Below are positions 44,552 through 56,330 of a stretch of DNA of 64,000 nt, piece after piece. Every line of letters starts with the position of its first letter. The first letter of the stretch is position 1. The stretch comes from Neltuma alba (lineage: Eukaryota > Streptophyta > Magnoliopsida > Fabales > Fabaceae). The stretch covers positions 41,974 through 105,973 of the forward strand of contig NW_021637150.1 of assembly GCF_004799145.2 (NCBI RefSeq), in the 5' to 3' direction. The notes under the pieces are model-generated. The model worked only from the letters and a program-made list of their open reading frames with translations. It was not told the DNA's origin and did not search any database. The translations under genes and the position numbers were made by a program.

Positions 44552-45463
44552 TCAAAAGCTAGCTCCAGTGGCATTACACACGATCTGATCGCTGTATCCC
44601 GATAGACTATCGTAGTACCTACTCCATAACATCACCCCACCAAACTTGGGAGAGGTTTCTACCTGCGGAAGAATCTCCTTGTTGAGCACATCGATCGGGA
44701 CATAACCACCGGCACTACCATTTGCAGCAGGAGACGCCGGGAGGCCGACATAGAACTTGGTGGCGTTGAACGTGGTGGTCCACTGGTTCCATGAACTTAT
44801 AAGTTTCTGAGTATCTCCATCTGTGTATTCGCAGGGAGGGTTGTTGTAGAACTGGACCCAGATGTAGTCAAACAGGCCAGTTCTGATGGCGGTGTCTAAG
44901 TAGTAATCTGGTATTGGACATTGTGGTGCTGCTGATAAGTAAAACTTCTTTTGCTGGGTGTATGCGTAAAGCTCTTTAAGAAGGACATCCCAGTACAAGT
45001 TTGTACCTCCTCCGATGTCAAAATCAATGCCATCTAAGGCCACATGTCCTAGGAGACCTGGGCTTTGGCCACTGAGGTAGTAGGTCCACAGGTGGCAGGC
45101 AAATTTTTTGGCATCTTCAGCTGAAGCAAGCGAACCGGAAGCTCCTCCGAGAGAAAGGAAGATTTTGACGCCCAAGCTTTGGCAAGTGGCTATTTGGGAG
45201 GCATATTTAGTGCAAGGGACATCCGAGGACCAATGACAGTGTCCTGCTAGGTTTATGTCTGGAGTTTGGCCATTGCCGAATGTGTTCATGAATGCTATGT
45301 TGATGATCTCGTACTTTTTGGTTTGGCATGCTGCATCCAACTCTCCTTCATTCACATTCTGGCCCCAGTAGGTGACAATTGGGCAGCTTTGGGATGAGCT
45401 CAAGTGAGAGAGGAGCAACAAGGGCCAAAGGAGGAGGACCAAAGCTTGTGTTTTCGAAGCCAT
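44552..45463 (-). CDS. Class III chitinase-like protein, copy C, catalytic Glu replaced
   Basis: Open frame of 303 aa from the ATG at 45463, with signal peptide, YWGQNVNEG, FGNGQTPDINLAGHC, QFYNNPPC and VMLWSRYYD as in copy A. The active-site motif reads DGIDFDIGGG: codon 45011-45013 is GGA (Gly151) where A and B have GAA (Glu). That Glu is the proton donor of GH18 enzymes, so hydrolysis should be abolished while chitin binding may remain. A two-codon deletion (near 45135) and Cys in FACHLW are other changes. The centre differs from copy A and resembles D and G, suggesting gene conversion. It may be a decaying gene or a lectin-like form. Confidence 0.93.
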   Translation of the reverse strand: MASKTQALVLLLWPLLLLSHLSSSQSCPIVTYWGQNVNEGELDAACQTKKYEIINIAFMNTFGNGQTPDINLAGHCHWSSDVPCTKYASQIATCQSLGVKIFLSLGGASGSLASAEDAKKFACHLWTYYLSGQSPGLLGHVALDGIDFDIGGGTNLYWDVLLKELYAYTQQKKFYLSAAPQCPIPDYYLDTAIRTGLFDYIWVQFYNNPPCEYTDGDTQKLISSWNQWTTTFNATKFYVGLPASPAANGSAGGYVPIDVLNKEILPQVETSPKFGGVMLWSRYYDSLSGYSDQIVCNATGASF

Positions 45464-45528
45464 GGAGGTAAGGTTGAGAGAAGAAAAAGGCAATGCTTTC
45501 TTGTTTATTGCAAGAGCAAGAGAAAGAG

Positions 45529-45577
45529 CCAATTTATAATGGGCTAGGGTCAGGGGCAGTAGCGTCAAATTCTATTA
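45529..45577 (-). promoter_or_regulatory. Chitinase C core promoter
   Basis: TATAAAT at 45532-45538 with the CCCTAGCCCATTATAAA block upstream, as in copies A and B. Confidence 0.8.
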
Positions 45578-45987
45578 TTTTTAATTCAATTTGAGGCAAG
45601 GAAATATATAAATATATATATTAATTTAAGTTGTAGCGGTCTATAAGCAACAAATGGGTGAGAAAATTGGGTGGAAGTATATATCAAATATTGAAGGTCC
45701 TTGAAGGTGCATGCAGACCTGCAATCCAGTTTCAAGAACTATTAATATAGATTCTTAAAAATTTCCTGAAGGTCAGTCGCAAATTTTGGAGTCTGTAATG
45801 ATGATTTTCAAGTTTTAGTCCTTCTTCCTGCCAAATTTGTCATTCCATTTTTCCAAGAATCAATCAATTAATATCAAATAGGACAGCTTGGCAGCATGTG
45901 TTTTGAATGTCAAAATTCATATAGAATCACTTGTTTCCCAAGAATCAAGTGTTCTGGTATTTGTTAAGAGAGCCGCGCATCATACAG
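45578..45987. other. Chitinase C upstream flank
   Basis: No gene; matches 16259-16669. Ends with the ATCATACAG duplication (45979-45987). Confidence 0.6.
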
Positions 45988-47451
45988 TGGTAAACCTCTA
46001 TTTTGCCTTGTTATTTTGTATCTTTTTGGAGGTTTTTATCAACTAAAATAATTTATTTTGCAATTATTATTAATATTTTGAATTAATGAATAATTTTAGT
46101 AAATAGAGCAAAAAGGTTATTTTTGTCATATTTTTATGCTTGCTTTTAATTAATAAATTTTGGGATCTTTGATATTACAATTTGTTAAATTATTTTGTAG
46201 GTTATTCTGAAAAATTTGGATTAAAAAAAAAAAAGAAAGAGCTAAAAGAATTGCAGGAGAAGGACCACAAAATTTTAAAATTGTAGTGAAGGACCCTTGC
46301 TATCGAACTCACCGTTTTGACCAAAGCATCAGGGCAAATGGATTTGAAAAAGGACATTCTATGGTGAAAGGAGGAGGCCGCCACCCATACCTCCGGTTTC
46401 GGACCTCCAGACCACTTCTCTCAAATGACCGCCTTTGCCCTTCTCCATAACCTTCATCATCTACATTTGACCTCTCCACAACCTTCACCATAACGCGACC
46501 ATAGCCGTTCATCCGCCTCACCCGTGTCCTTCTTCATCATCTACCAGCATCATATTCTTCTCAGCCGAATCGGAACCAGGGGGGCCGTGGCTTCATTCTG
46601 CAGAACCACAACGACGACTCATTCTTCCTCAAGCTTCGACCACCAACATAACCATCTACAATGGCTGCGGAATCCTTGGAGCTCGTTGTGGTTGGGTTCA
46701 AGATCACGAGTGACTGATACTTTTTCTGGTGCTCTTTGGGATTGGATTTAATGGCTTGAGCTTGGGAGCTACAAAGGGGAGTCTAGTTCTAATATTTAGT
46801 TTAAACTATGTATTGATGATTTCTGGTTTGAAATTTGTTATGTGTAGTTTAAAACTTAGAATTGCTAGTTGTAATTTTTGGTTTGGATTGGAATTGTTGA
46901 GATTTGGATTGGTAATTTTAAGTTTGAGTACTTGGGTTTATAAATATATATTCAATTATATATTTATACCTTTGTTGATTCATTGTTAGTATGATTTTTA
47001 TGCTAGTTGTGTAGAGATTATGCTTGAAGTGAATTTAACAAATAATTAGTATTCTCGTTGAGAATTAATTTAAAAGGAATAACTTCTTTAAAATGATCCT
47101 TATCAATTAATTTACTCTCACATCATTAACCAAGCTAAGATAGTCATTGGTTCATTTTTCAAAGAGCATCTCATTATTAAATTCCTTAAAATCCAAATTA
47201 ATATTTTCACTTATCATTTTATTAAAAAGCCCAAAAAGAAGTAATTAGGATTTATCTAATTTGCATTGTTTACAAAGTAGTTTTATTAAAGAAAATTAAT
47301 TTTAAAACCCTCTCAATGTTTTTGGTACTTAGTTTAACTTAGATTTTTAAATAAAAAGTTTCCGCGAGGGAAACGATCCGGATTATACACTATATTGCAT
47401 TTATATTCGGTTTTATTTTTTATTTAACTCAAAGCGACTACAAAGGCTTAG
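45988..47451. mobile_element. 1464-bp insertion of uncertain class, copy C
   Basis: Same length and sequence as 16670-18133, flanked by ATCATACAG at 45979-45987 and 47452-47460. Small indels relative to copy A cancel out in length. Confidence 0.7.
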
Positions 47452-47460
47452 ATCATACAG

Positions 47461-50242
47461 AGTCACTTGTTTCAAAGTTCTAATTTCCTATAATTGATTC
47501 TTACTTCATCCATCATCAATTAATATGATAGCACAAACATTTGGACTCGATCTTGGCACAAACATCTGGACTTTTGCCAGTAGTTAATTGATTCTTACTT
47601 ATCTCTAATTAAGAACAATACAACTCATGCATAAAATTCTTATTTTATTTTTGTATTTCTACTTTTATCTTTTAAAAAATATGTCTATATATTCTCATGC
47701 TTATAAACATAAAAATTTCAAATTGTTAGCAGTGGTCCTGCGACGCAACGTGAGGGGAACACCAAGGTGTAAGAACAGCATCACCCTTATCTTCTGGTCA
47801 AATTAAATATTTAAAGTTTAGATATTTATACTTTGAAATATTTGGACAAAAATAATATGATATGTGTGTGTATATATGATTTGTGTAATATATATATATA
47901 TATATATATCAATATATGATTTGTTTTTTGATACAGTATATCAATATACGATTACATCAATTTGGCGGTGCATTATTGTTCTTTTAAGGCCCTTAACACC
48001 TATTAATTCATACCCCCATTAATTCAATCCCCTGCATTTTTTCATAACACGTGCGTTAATTATAAACGCGGTGATTCTTATTAGTCACTGCTTCCGATGA
48101 AAGATTGGTCTCCACTACGCTTCCCAACAAGTTAACTCAACCATCGACTATATACATAGAACCTATATGGCGAATAATTCAAATCTAACTAGCTTTTTGG
48201 ATTAAATTTCAACAATACTATCTTCTATCCTAATAAATAAGACTTTATTTATAGTTTATAAATAAGAACTTCTATTTAAGATTGGAGATAGTATCTTAGA
48301 CCGACTTCTATTCACTTATTCGAGAGTACAAATGAGAAAGAGAGATGTGGCCTGAGGGGAATAAAATATTAAATCCATCCAGATCATTCACTACAAATGT
48401 AATGAATAATGATGGAGGTTTGCGGTGACAATGGGTGGGAAGTATTGTTTTTTTTGGGGGGGGGGGGGCTAATTTTTCTGATGATTCGAGGACCATGAAG
48501 CAACAAATAGGTAGATTATGGACATGGGCACGGGACATTAATCTGAATTCACGTTTAAGGTTTTGTTTTGGAAGTTTTTAATAATTGCATGCCTTTAATT
48601 AATTTACTTTAATGTAGTTCGTCCCCATGTGGTTGTACTTTCGCCAGGCGCACGAGATAAGATCATCTTATTACTTTGACGTGGCGAATAGACAATGCAT
48701 ATGTTTTTATGTGGGAGGGGGGGGGGGGATCCTATCATTACATTTGGGTGCCCTTTTAGTGGGATGTTTGGATACGATAAAAACTATTTTTTAAAACTAT
48801 TTTTTTTTTGTAAATTGAGATAATTTTCGTCACATATTTGCTTCACATATTTACTTTATATATTCTAAAAGTATTTTTAAAATTATGATTTTGATTTTAT
48901 CTAAACACCTCCATAGTCAGTTTTTTGTTAAAGATAGTTTAATTTGTATATATAATGTTTTCTATGTACTAGGTTCTTTTCATTATTTGTTACTACAGAT
49001 TGGGAACAGCTTAGCTTGTAAAGAAGAGCGAGAAGTCATTATTTGTAGATGATTAATGAAATTAAGGTCACTATATTTATTTGTAGTTAATATCTCTTTC
49101 CCTTTAATCCTCCTAAATCCTAACCATGATAACATAATAATTCATCAAAAACTTGTCTAAGCTTTTTATGTTATGATAGGGTGACCACATGATATTTCAG
49201 TCGATAAAATAGGGACCACATGTTATGACAATAAGAGTACACAGCATTGTCGGTTTTCTTTTTCCTGTCCGCCAAGTAATTAATAGTACGTTGGTGATTG
49301 AGGCAAAAGTGTTCGTTTCCCAGTAAATGAAAACGGGCTTCTTTTTACGTCTGTATGTGAAAAAGAGAATCACACTAAAAAATATATTTAAACGTTGATA
49401 TTATTGTAAATCTAATCTATTTTATTCATTTAACGGTAGATCTAATACGTTATATTATTTTTTTTTATTATATCTAGCATCCTAAAGATTAGAATACAAG
49501 ATAAAGTATTTGATGTACCAAAAAAAAAAAAAAGAGGACGTCAGGATCACGATACTTGATGCATATGAAAAATAAAATAAGAGTGCTGAATTCATATTTA
49601 CTTTTTAATTTATATTTTGTATCTACATAGAAATATACTTTTTTCCCCACATTTTCATTGAAAAATGTTAAAAAAAATATTAATGAGAAGTCTCCGACAA
49701 AACTCAATTCCCTTTCTTTTGAATTTTGATGATATTCTCTCAACTTAATGTAGGGCACAGATATTATACGCTCTTAAGGAGTTGGTGACATATTTTTTTT
49801 ATAAGAATGAGAATTAAAATGACAGTAAAATTTGATAAAAAGACATAACTATATTAGTTATGTTATAGAATGAAATATCCAATACTATAAAAATAAATTT
49901 TATATTTAGTAGCTGATGTAGTATAAAAAAACCCAATCTATGGATGCTGAAGCCCGCTCGCTGGCCGGGGGTGCTGAAAATTGAAGTGAGTTGAAATAAC
50001 GTGTTCTCTCCATATTTATTCTTCTGATGAATTGTCTTCATCAGAAAAATGTACAAGTGATCCGTCAAGTATAGCCCCACAATGAACTCTATAAATTCGA
50101 CGATCTATTTTCTGTGCCTCACAACATCTCATGCAGTGAGAAAAATAAACAAAAGAACCCACAGTTATCCAAGAACTGTGTATTTTAATCCTCTCTAGTT
50201 GTTTCGCTTTTGAACTTGTATCAAAGCTATTTCGTTGCTGTG
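47461..50242. other. Intergenic, matches 18143-21227
   Basis: No gene. It lacks the Stowaway element of copy A near 48270. A poly-T/poly-G run lies near 48448-48469 and another G run near 48717-48729. The last part is the presumed LRR-gene promoter. Confidence 0.6.
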
Positions 50243-51922
50243 ATGAGGTGTTTGTTCAAATTTTGTTATGCATTATTGGCATTGCTGTTGTTGCTGCATA
50301 GAAAACTCAGTTTGGCCACTGATGGTGAAGCATTGAAGAAGTGCATCGAGAAAGAGAGGAAAGCTCTTCTGTTGTTCAGAGAAGGCATCTATGCTGACTC
50401 TGGTATGCTGTCGACATGGAGGGACGGAGATGATGAAGGTTGTTATAACTGGAAAGGAATTCATTGCAGCAACCAAACAGGTCACATTCAAATCCTTGAT
50501 CTCCATGCTTCAGGTCCACTTTATATGGCTGGCACCATTAACATTACTTTGTTGAGTGATTTGCATGATCTGAAACATTTGGATCTCTGTCACAATTGTT
50601 TCTATCCATGTGACATCCCTCAGTCCATAGAGTCCCTCACCAACTTAAGGTATCTCAGCCTCACTTATTCTAATTTTGTTGGAAGTATTCCCAAGGAATT
50701 GGGCAAGCTCTCAAATTTACAATATATTGATATGAGTTTCAGTGACTTGGAGGGAGCTATCCCTTGGCAAATCAAAAATCTCTCCAAGTTACAGTACCTT
50801 GATCTTGGAGAAAATAATCTTGTTGGAGTGATTCCTTATCAACTTGGGAATCTCTCCATGTTGCACACACTGCAGCTTGGTTACAATATGAATCTCACAG
50901 TAGCCAATAGAAAAAATAGTGATGCAGAGTGGATATCAAAGCTCTCTTTGTTAACAAATCTTGACTTGAGTTATGTGAGTGATGTTGATGTGGCTGTAGT
51001 TCATAGTTGGTAAACTTGTGCCGACACTAACAAAATTGGGACTAAGCGGATGTGGCATTTCTTATGCCCATAGCCTTCCTTTGTGTGCTTCTCCTTCAAA
51101 CTATTCTTCTCCTCTTGTCACCCTTGATCTCTCTCATAATAACTTGAAATCATCTTTATTTCAATGGCCCTCCAACGTCAGCTTCAAGCTTCAACAGCTT
51201 TATTTACAAAATTGCAGTCTTTCAACTAATAATCTCCACTTCCTATCTTCTTATTTTCATTTTCCTTCCCTCATTGATCTAGATCTCTCTTTTAATAACC
51301 TGACGTCAGTAACGACGTTGAATTACTTCAGCTCCAATCTTCAAGAGCTTTATTTGATAAACTGTAGCCTTTCATCAAATAATCTCATCTTTACATCTTT
51401 CAATCCCAACCTTTCCTCTCTTGTCCATCTTGATCTCTTTGACAATCATTTGACATCATCAACCATATTTTATTGGACTTCCAATTTCACCTTCAATCTT
51501 CATAAACTGGACCTCAATTACAATTCGCTTAGCGGTTTCATTCTCGATGGTTTTGGAAACATAATGAAGTCTCATGAGGTTCTTGATATCTCCAATAATC
51601 ATCTCCACAATGAAGTCCCAACATCACTAGGGGATATATGCACTTTGAAAAGCTTAACACTCAGCTACAATAACTTCAGTGGGCACCTTGCGAGGTTCAT
51701 TTCTAATATATCATGGTGCGATAGACATTCATTATAAAGTTTGGATTTAGGATGAAATCGATTGACAGGCACGCATGTTACCTAATCTTTCAGGTTTTCC
51801 CTTTTTGCAAGAGTTGTATCTCTCCGATAACTAACTAGAAGGAAAAATACCTAAAAGCATTGGATTGATGCTTGGATTGAGATATCTGTATTTGAATAGA
51901 AATAATTTGGGAGGCGTAATCA
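50243..51922 (+). pseudogene. LRR receptor-like protein gene, truncated, copy C
   Basis: Encodes a receptor-like protein start: signal peptide, LRRNT region and several plant LRRs (YIDMSFSDLEGAIP, YLDLGENNLVGVIP, LDLSHNNL, LDISNNHLHNEVPTSLG). The frame is open from 50243 to the stop at 51011-51013, continues in another frame from about 51009 to 51737, then as decayed LRR sequence (LRYLYLNRNNLGG) to 51922, where it joins a chitinase fragment on the opposite strand. No transmembrane or cytoplasmic part is present. It preserves about 1.2 kb more than the copy at 21228-21704. Relatives perceive fungal elicitors, but this copy is dead. Confidence 0.9.
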
Positions 51923-52251
51923 CCAGAAGCTCCTCCGAGAGAAAGGAAGATTTTGACGCCCAGGCTTTGGCAAGTGGCTATTTGGGAGGCATATTTAGTG
52001 CAAGGGACACCCCAGGACCAATGACAGTGTCCTGCTAGGTTTATGTTTGGAGTTTGGCCATTGCCGAATGTGTTCATGAATGCTATGTTGATGATCTCGT
52101 ACTTTTTGGTTTGGCATGCTGCATCCAACTCTCCTTCATTCACATTCTTGCCCCAGTAGGTGACAATTGGGCAGCTTAGGGATGAGCTCAAGTGAGAGAG
52201 GAGCAACAAGGGCCAAAGGAGGAGGACCAAAGCTTGTGGTTTGGAAGCCAT
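51923..52251 (-). pseudogene. Class III chitinase, 5' fragment (G)
   Basis: Begins at 52251 with the usual signal peptide and reads through YWGKNVNEGELDAAC, FGNGQTPNINLAGHC and SLGVKIFLSLGGASG, about 110 codons. It then joins antisense LRR-gene sequence and runs to a stop at 51835. The active site is missing. Its HCHWSWGVPC and SQIATCQSLG segments match the central patch of chitinase C. Confidence 0.9.
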
Positions 52252-52316
52252 GGAGGTAAGGTTGAGAGAAGAAAAAGGCAATGCTTTCTTGTTTACTGCA
52301 AGAGCAAGAGAATCAG

Positions 52317-52370
52317 CCAATTTATAATGGGCTAGCTAGGGTCAGGGTCATTAACGTCAAATACTTATTT
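52317..52370 (-). promoter_or_regulatory. Promoter of chitinase fragment G
   Basis: TATAAAT (52320-52326), then CCTAGCTAGCCCATTATAAA on the minus strand, and TTGACGTTAATGACC upstream. Confidence 0.7.
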
Positions 52371-52745
52371 TTCATTTTTGTTTTTTGTTTTTTGCCAACG
52401 TCAAAGACTTGTCCCTTCCACATGTATGATTAGGAAAGGAAATGAATGATGTTAAAGTTTGTAGCTGCCAAGAACTTAGCCTCGTGATTCAAAAAACCAA
52501 TGAACCCGTGCGGTAGATGGATTCTGCTTTTCACTATAAAGAATAAAATCTAGAGAGGTGCAAGATTTTTACTCTAAGAAGCCAGATAGGGGACCAACAA
52601 ATGGTGGATCTTTGTATGACATGTGATCTGGATGGGATGTGTTTCTTTTATCTTCTAGTTTATGAGATTTTGATCACCCCTCTAACGTTGGATAGGTTTT
52701 CTTGAAAAGGGAACCTTGTAAAGTGTTGGGTTTCCAAACTCCTAA
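52371..52745. other. Intergenic, G upstream flank
   Basis: No gene or repeat recognised. Confidence 0.4.
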
Positions 52746-52754
52746 TTTTTAAAA

Positions 52755-53923
52755 GGGAAAATTAATATGGAGTTCCTTATAATTTACCTTAGTTTGGAAT
52801 CATGTCCTTGAATTTTTTTTTGTTAGATCCTTTAATTTTTCACTATTAGAGTTGTTAGTTCCTATAGTTTAAATTCGTTAAATAAGTATTAACATTGTTA
52901 AGAATTTTCATTAAAAAGCACTGTCCACTTGATTGCCACTTCTAAAAACATCATCTTCTCTTTTGGTTAGCATCGTCTCCTTCTATTATTGCAACCTCAG
53001 GACCAAGCTCTCCTCTCTCTTTTTGCTTATTCATCAACATCTCCCCTATCATTCTTGAACGACACAATTGTGAAACTGTACCTAGAGATGAATTCACAGA
53101 TGAGAAGGGATTGGCAATCCAGTTTGACACGATAACCAAGCAAGTGGACAAGGTTACCATGGTTGACTTGGCAATGACTCAAACCTTGTTGGGCATTTAG
53201 TCTAGTTTAGCTTTGGAGAAGTTGTTGGTTACTTCCTTGATCTTTCTGTTTTTCTATTACTAAAGCAGGGGCTTGAATAAAAATATAATTGTTTTTCTGT
53301 TTTGCAAACAACTTTTTGGCCATTTGAACATCATCACCTTAATTTTCAGAGGCATCAGAAAATTTCTTAGAACCAATGCATCTTTACTTTTGTGCTTAAG
53401 CATTGATCTGTGAAGCATCTACATGGCATGGCCAAGATTCTGGGTCCTATTTTGTGCTTTACTATGACAATAGTATTTGGTTTGGTTAAAGGACCTCCAA
53501 TACATTTCATGAGGTTGCATCCATCAAAATTGCAAAATAATTCTCATTTATTGAAAGAGGATTCAAATGGTCTCAAGTTGGACAGAGAAAGAGACGTGAC
53601 CGTAGGGAGGTGTTATGGTAAGATGAGAAGAAATTGTGAGCGATTTATAGGTTGAGAGAATGAGGGATAAGAGGAGGACTGAGCAAAAAGAGAGAGGAGA
53701 GCTTGGCAAGGTGGAAGAAGCTTTTAGACATGGCTTTTTATTATTGAGTAGGCCGTGCCTTTTAACAGAAATTCTCAACCGCGTCAATACTTATTTAACA
53801 GATTTAAACCACTGGGACTAACAGCTCTAAAAGTAGAAAGTTAAAGTACCCAATTAAAAAAAAAAATTTAGAACCTGATTCAAAACTGAAGTAAATTATA
53901 AGGGTCTCTAAATTAGTTTTTCC
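52755..53923. mobile_element. Non-autonomous MULE-like element, 1169 bp
   Basis: Perfect 9-bp duplication TTTTTAAAA at 52746-52754 and 53924-53932. Long imperfect inverted repeats of about 200 bp begin GGGAAAATTAATATGGAG on the left and, inverted, GGAAAAACTAATTTAGAG on the right; the word TAAATAAGTATT occurs in both arms. The interior (about 52960-53700) has short ORFs with no recognised product. The GGGAAAA terminus resembles that of the large MULE but the rest does not, so it is another family. Confidence 0.88.
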
Positions 53924-53932
53924 TTTTTAAAA

Positions 53933-54562
53933 TGTGGTTCTTCTAAAGATTTGTGCTCCCGTCGAGAGGCAACCAACGAGAGACGGCCTATTAATTTTTA
54001 GCACAGACATGTTAACGAATATATTATTTCAAAGCTGCAATTCCCTATTGATTCTTATCTCTAAGAAGAATGCAAAATTGACACGATTGGTTGACGATGT
54101 CTACGTACATATATAACACGTTTAAATTAATAAAATGTGTGCGCGCGGGCGTACGTAAGAGAGAGAAAGATGGCTACTCTTAATTTAAGCAACAGTTTAT
54201 CTGTCAACAACTAAAATTAACCTTAATTGCAGAAGGATAGCAGCATTGTTCACAGTAAAATACACACGTCACAAATGGTGAAAAATGGGACTCATTCTAT
54301 CAAATGTTGAGCATAGTACCAATCAAGAAGCCGTACGTGTCTCTCGTTTCAAAAGGAGCTTTGAAACGGCAGCAATATATCAAAGGAGAGTAACCAAATA
54401 TAGACAGATTTCTTATCATGGAGTATAATATTAAAACTTTAAACGTGGTTTTCATGTCTGATTAAATTTATTTCTATTAATTCCTTATCTAACATAATTA
54501 AAGTGTATTCCCTCTGTCCGTTTTTTATTTTAATTGTCACTTTCAAAAGATTATTGCTATAT
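53933..54562. other. Intergenic, resembles a chitinase upstream flank
   Basis: Bases about 54060-54500 are related to 37030-37230, between pseudogenes D and E. No gene. Confidence 0.5.
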
Positions 54563-54820
54563 ATTAGTTTCGGTCCGAATTATAAAAACTAGTTGATTTA
54601 TTTAAAAAGATTAAAAAAATAAGTTAAGTTAGTTATTTATAATAAATAGATATTGTCTTTTTTAAAATATTCTTATTAATTAAGTGCATTAGCTATACCT
54701 ATCATTAAGAATTATTTTAAAAATATATATAAATATAAGAGATAAAATAGATTGAGAATTTATATTTAGAATTAAAATAAAAATTAAACAAAAACTCAAA
54801 TTAAAAACTGGAGATACTAT
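54563..54820. mobile_element. Stowaway-like MITE
   Basis: Inverted ends around TTTCGGTCCGAATTATAAA and TTAAAAACTGGAGATAC. Related to 23375-23635 in the opposite orientation. Boundaries are approximate. Confidence 0.55.
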
Positions 54821-55179
54821 TTGTTTGCCGTTTTATAACTGTTTGAAACAACAAGCACATCACTCATTTATGAAGAAGAACGCGTGAAGAATGAATAAAT
54901 ATGATGCAGCCGATTTTGAGACTGTGCGATGTGGGAGCCACGTCTAAGTTAACTGGGCCTTCTGCTGATTCACGTGATGGAGAGTTGGAGGCTAGCGGGG
55001 ATGCATTAGGCCGTATCCTGAGTTATCGATGGGTACACATCGAATCTCGTGTCAAGTAAGATATGTATGATTCTTTGATTTGGCAGCGTCACGATTCATA
55101 ATTGCTTCCCCCGTTACATGACACGGTGATATGTGTGTGTATCTGTGTATATATATATATGTGTGTGTGTTTACATGTA
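54821..55179. other. Intergenic
   Basis: No gene. A TG/TA dinucleotide-rich run lies near 55128-55171. Confidence 0.4.
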
Positions 55180-55476
55180 TATTTATTATAAGATTCAATT
55201 TTTTGAATAGGTTTAATTTTTTTTATAAGATTTTTTTGAGTTTGTTGGAACATTTAATATATTTTTATCTATTTTATTTTTAGTTTAATAAATTTAATAC
55301 ATTTTCTTTCTTTATTTATCTCACTATTACTTTCTCACATTTATCTATTTATATATAAGGATATATTTGAAAAAAAGTTATATTTACTACATATTAATTG
55401 CTTCTCACTAATTTTAATTATTTTCTTAAACTGCATAATTTAATTAAAAATAATCTTATAATAAGGAACAAAATAG
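55180..55476. mobile_element. Stowaway-like MITE, decayed
   Basis: Same family as 56045-56330 (shared CTCACTATTA, CATTTAATATAT and ATATATAAGG words). The left end is eroded; the right end reads CTTATAATAAGGAAC. Confidence 0.65.
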
Positions 55477-55599
55477 TATATATTCTTGGGTAATCCACAG
55501 TCCTAATATGATTTTTTTTTTTTTGCGACTTCCCAAGTAAAATAATCAATCAACCACCTGTAGATTTACCCTATCATCTTCTTCAGGACTCAACTAGAC

Positions 55600-55770
55600 A
55601 TGATGATTGTGATTTGTGAGCACAAACTAATAAATAATGTCGTTGAGCTATGGCTCCGGTTTGATTTGTGTAATTAACACCAGGATCGCAAAAAACATCC
55701 AAATCAACAAGAAACAAAAGTTAAAACCCCAAAAGAACAATATCACATACACACTCAATTGAAGTTTATA
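55600..55770. other. Orphan chitinase 3' flank
   Basis: Resembles 34870-35040, the sequence just downstream of chitinase pseudogene D (AATGTCGTTGAGCTATGG, CAACAAGAAACAAAAGTT, AAAAGAACAATATCAC). The chitinase gene expected to its right is absent; a MITE begins at 55771 instead. Confidence 0.6.
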
Positions 55771-56026
55771 CTTCCTTCCAATCTTTAATATAAGATACAA
55801 TCAACTAATTTGAGAAGATTAATAAAGTTATTAAATAATTTAATTATAGCATATATTATATGACTTTTCTGAGCTACTTATATAGATTATTAAATTATAT
55901 CTCAATTTATGAGTGAAACAAATTAGTTGAAGAAAAGTGATAAATATAAATAGTTTAAAATAATTTAGTATTTTTTTATTCTATTCAAATTAGTTAATTA
56001 AATCTTATATTAAGAATGAGAGTTAG
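55771..56026. mobile_element. Stowaway-like MITE
   Basis: Ends CTTCCTTCCAATCTTTAATA and, inverted, CTAACTCTCATTCTTAATA, with TA on each side; about 256 bp. Confidence 0.7.
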
Positions 56027-56044
56027 TATACAATTTAGTTTGTA

Positions 56045-56330
56045 CTATTCCGTTCCTTATTATAAGATCTAATTTTTTAAATAAGTCTGTCCCTTTTTAT
56101 AAGATCCTTTTTGAGTTTGTCTGAGCATTTAATATATTATTACCTATTTTATCCATAATTTAATGTATTTAATACATTCTCTTTTTTTTTAATTTATCTC
56201 ACTATTATTCTCTCACATTTACCCATTTATATATAAGGGTATATTTGGAAAAAATTGCATTGGGTACATATTAATTATTTTTAACTAATTTTAACTGCTT
56301 TCTTTAAAAGATCTTATAATAAGGGTTGAG
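56045..56330. mobile_element. Stowaway-like MITE
   Basis: Ends CTATTCCGTTCCTTATTATA and, inverted, CTCAACCCTTATTATAAG, with TA flanks; about 286 bp. Related to 55180-55476. Confidence 0.75.

Larger units (their letters stand above)
39425..50719. repeat. Segmental duplication, copy C of the chitinase unit
   Basis: Near-identical partner of 1-21704. It lacks the MULE and the Stowaway MITE at 18956-19226, but shares both hAT elements and the 1464-bp insert, so these predate the A/C duplication. Confidence 0.92.
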
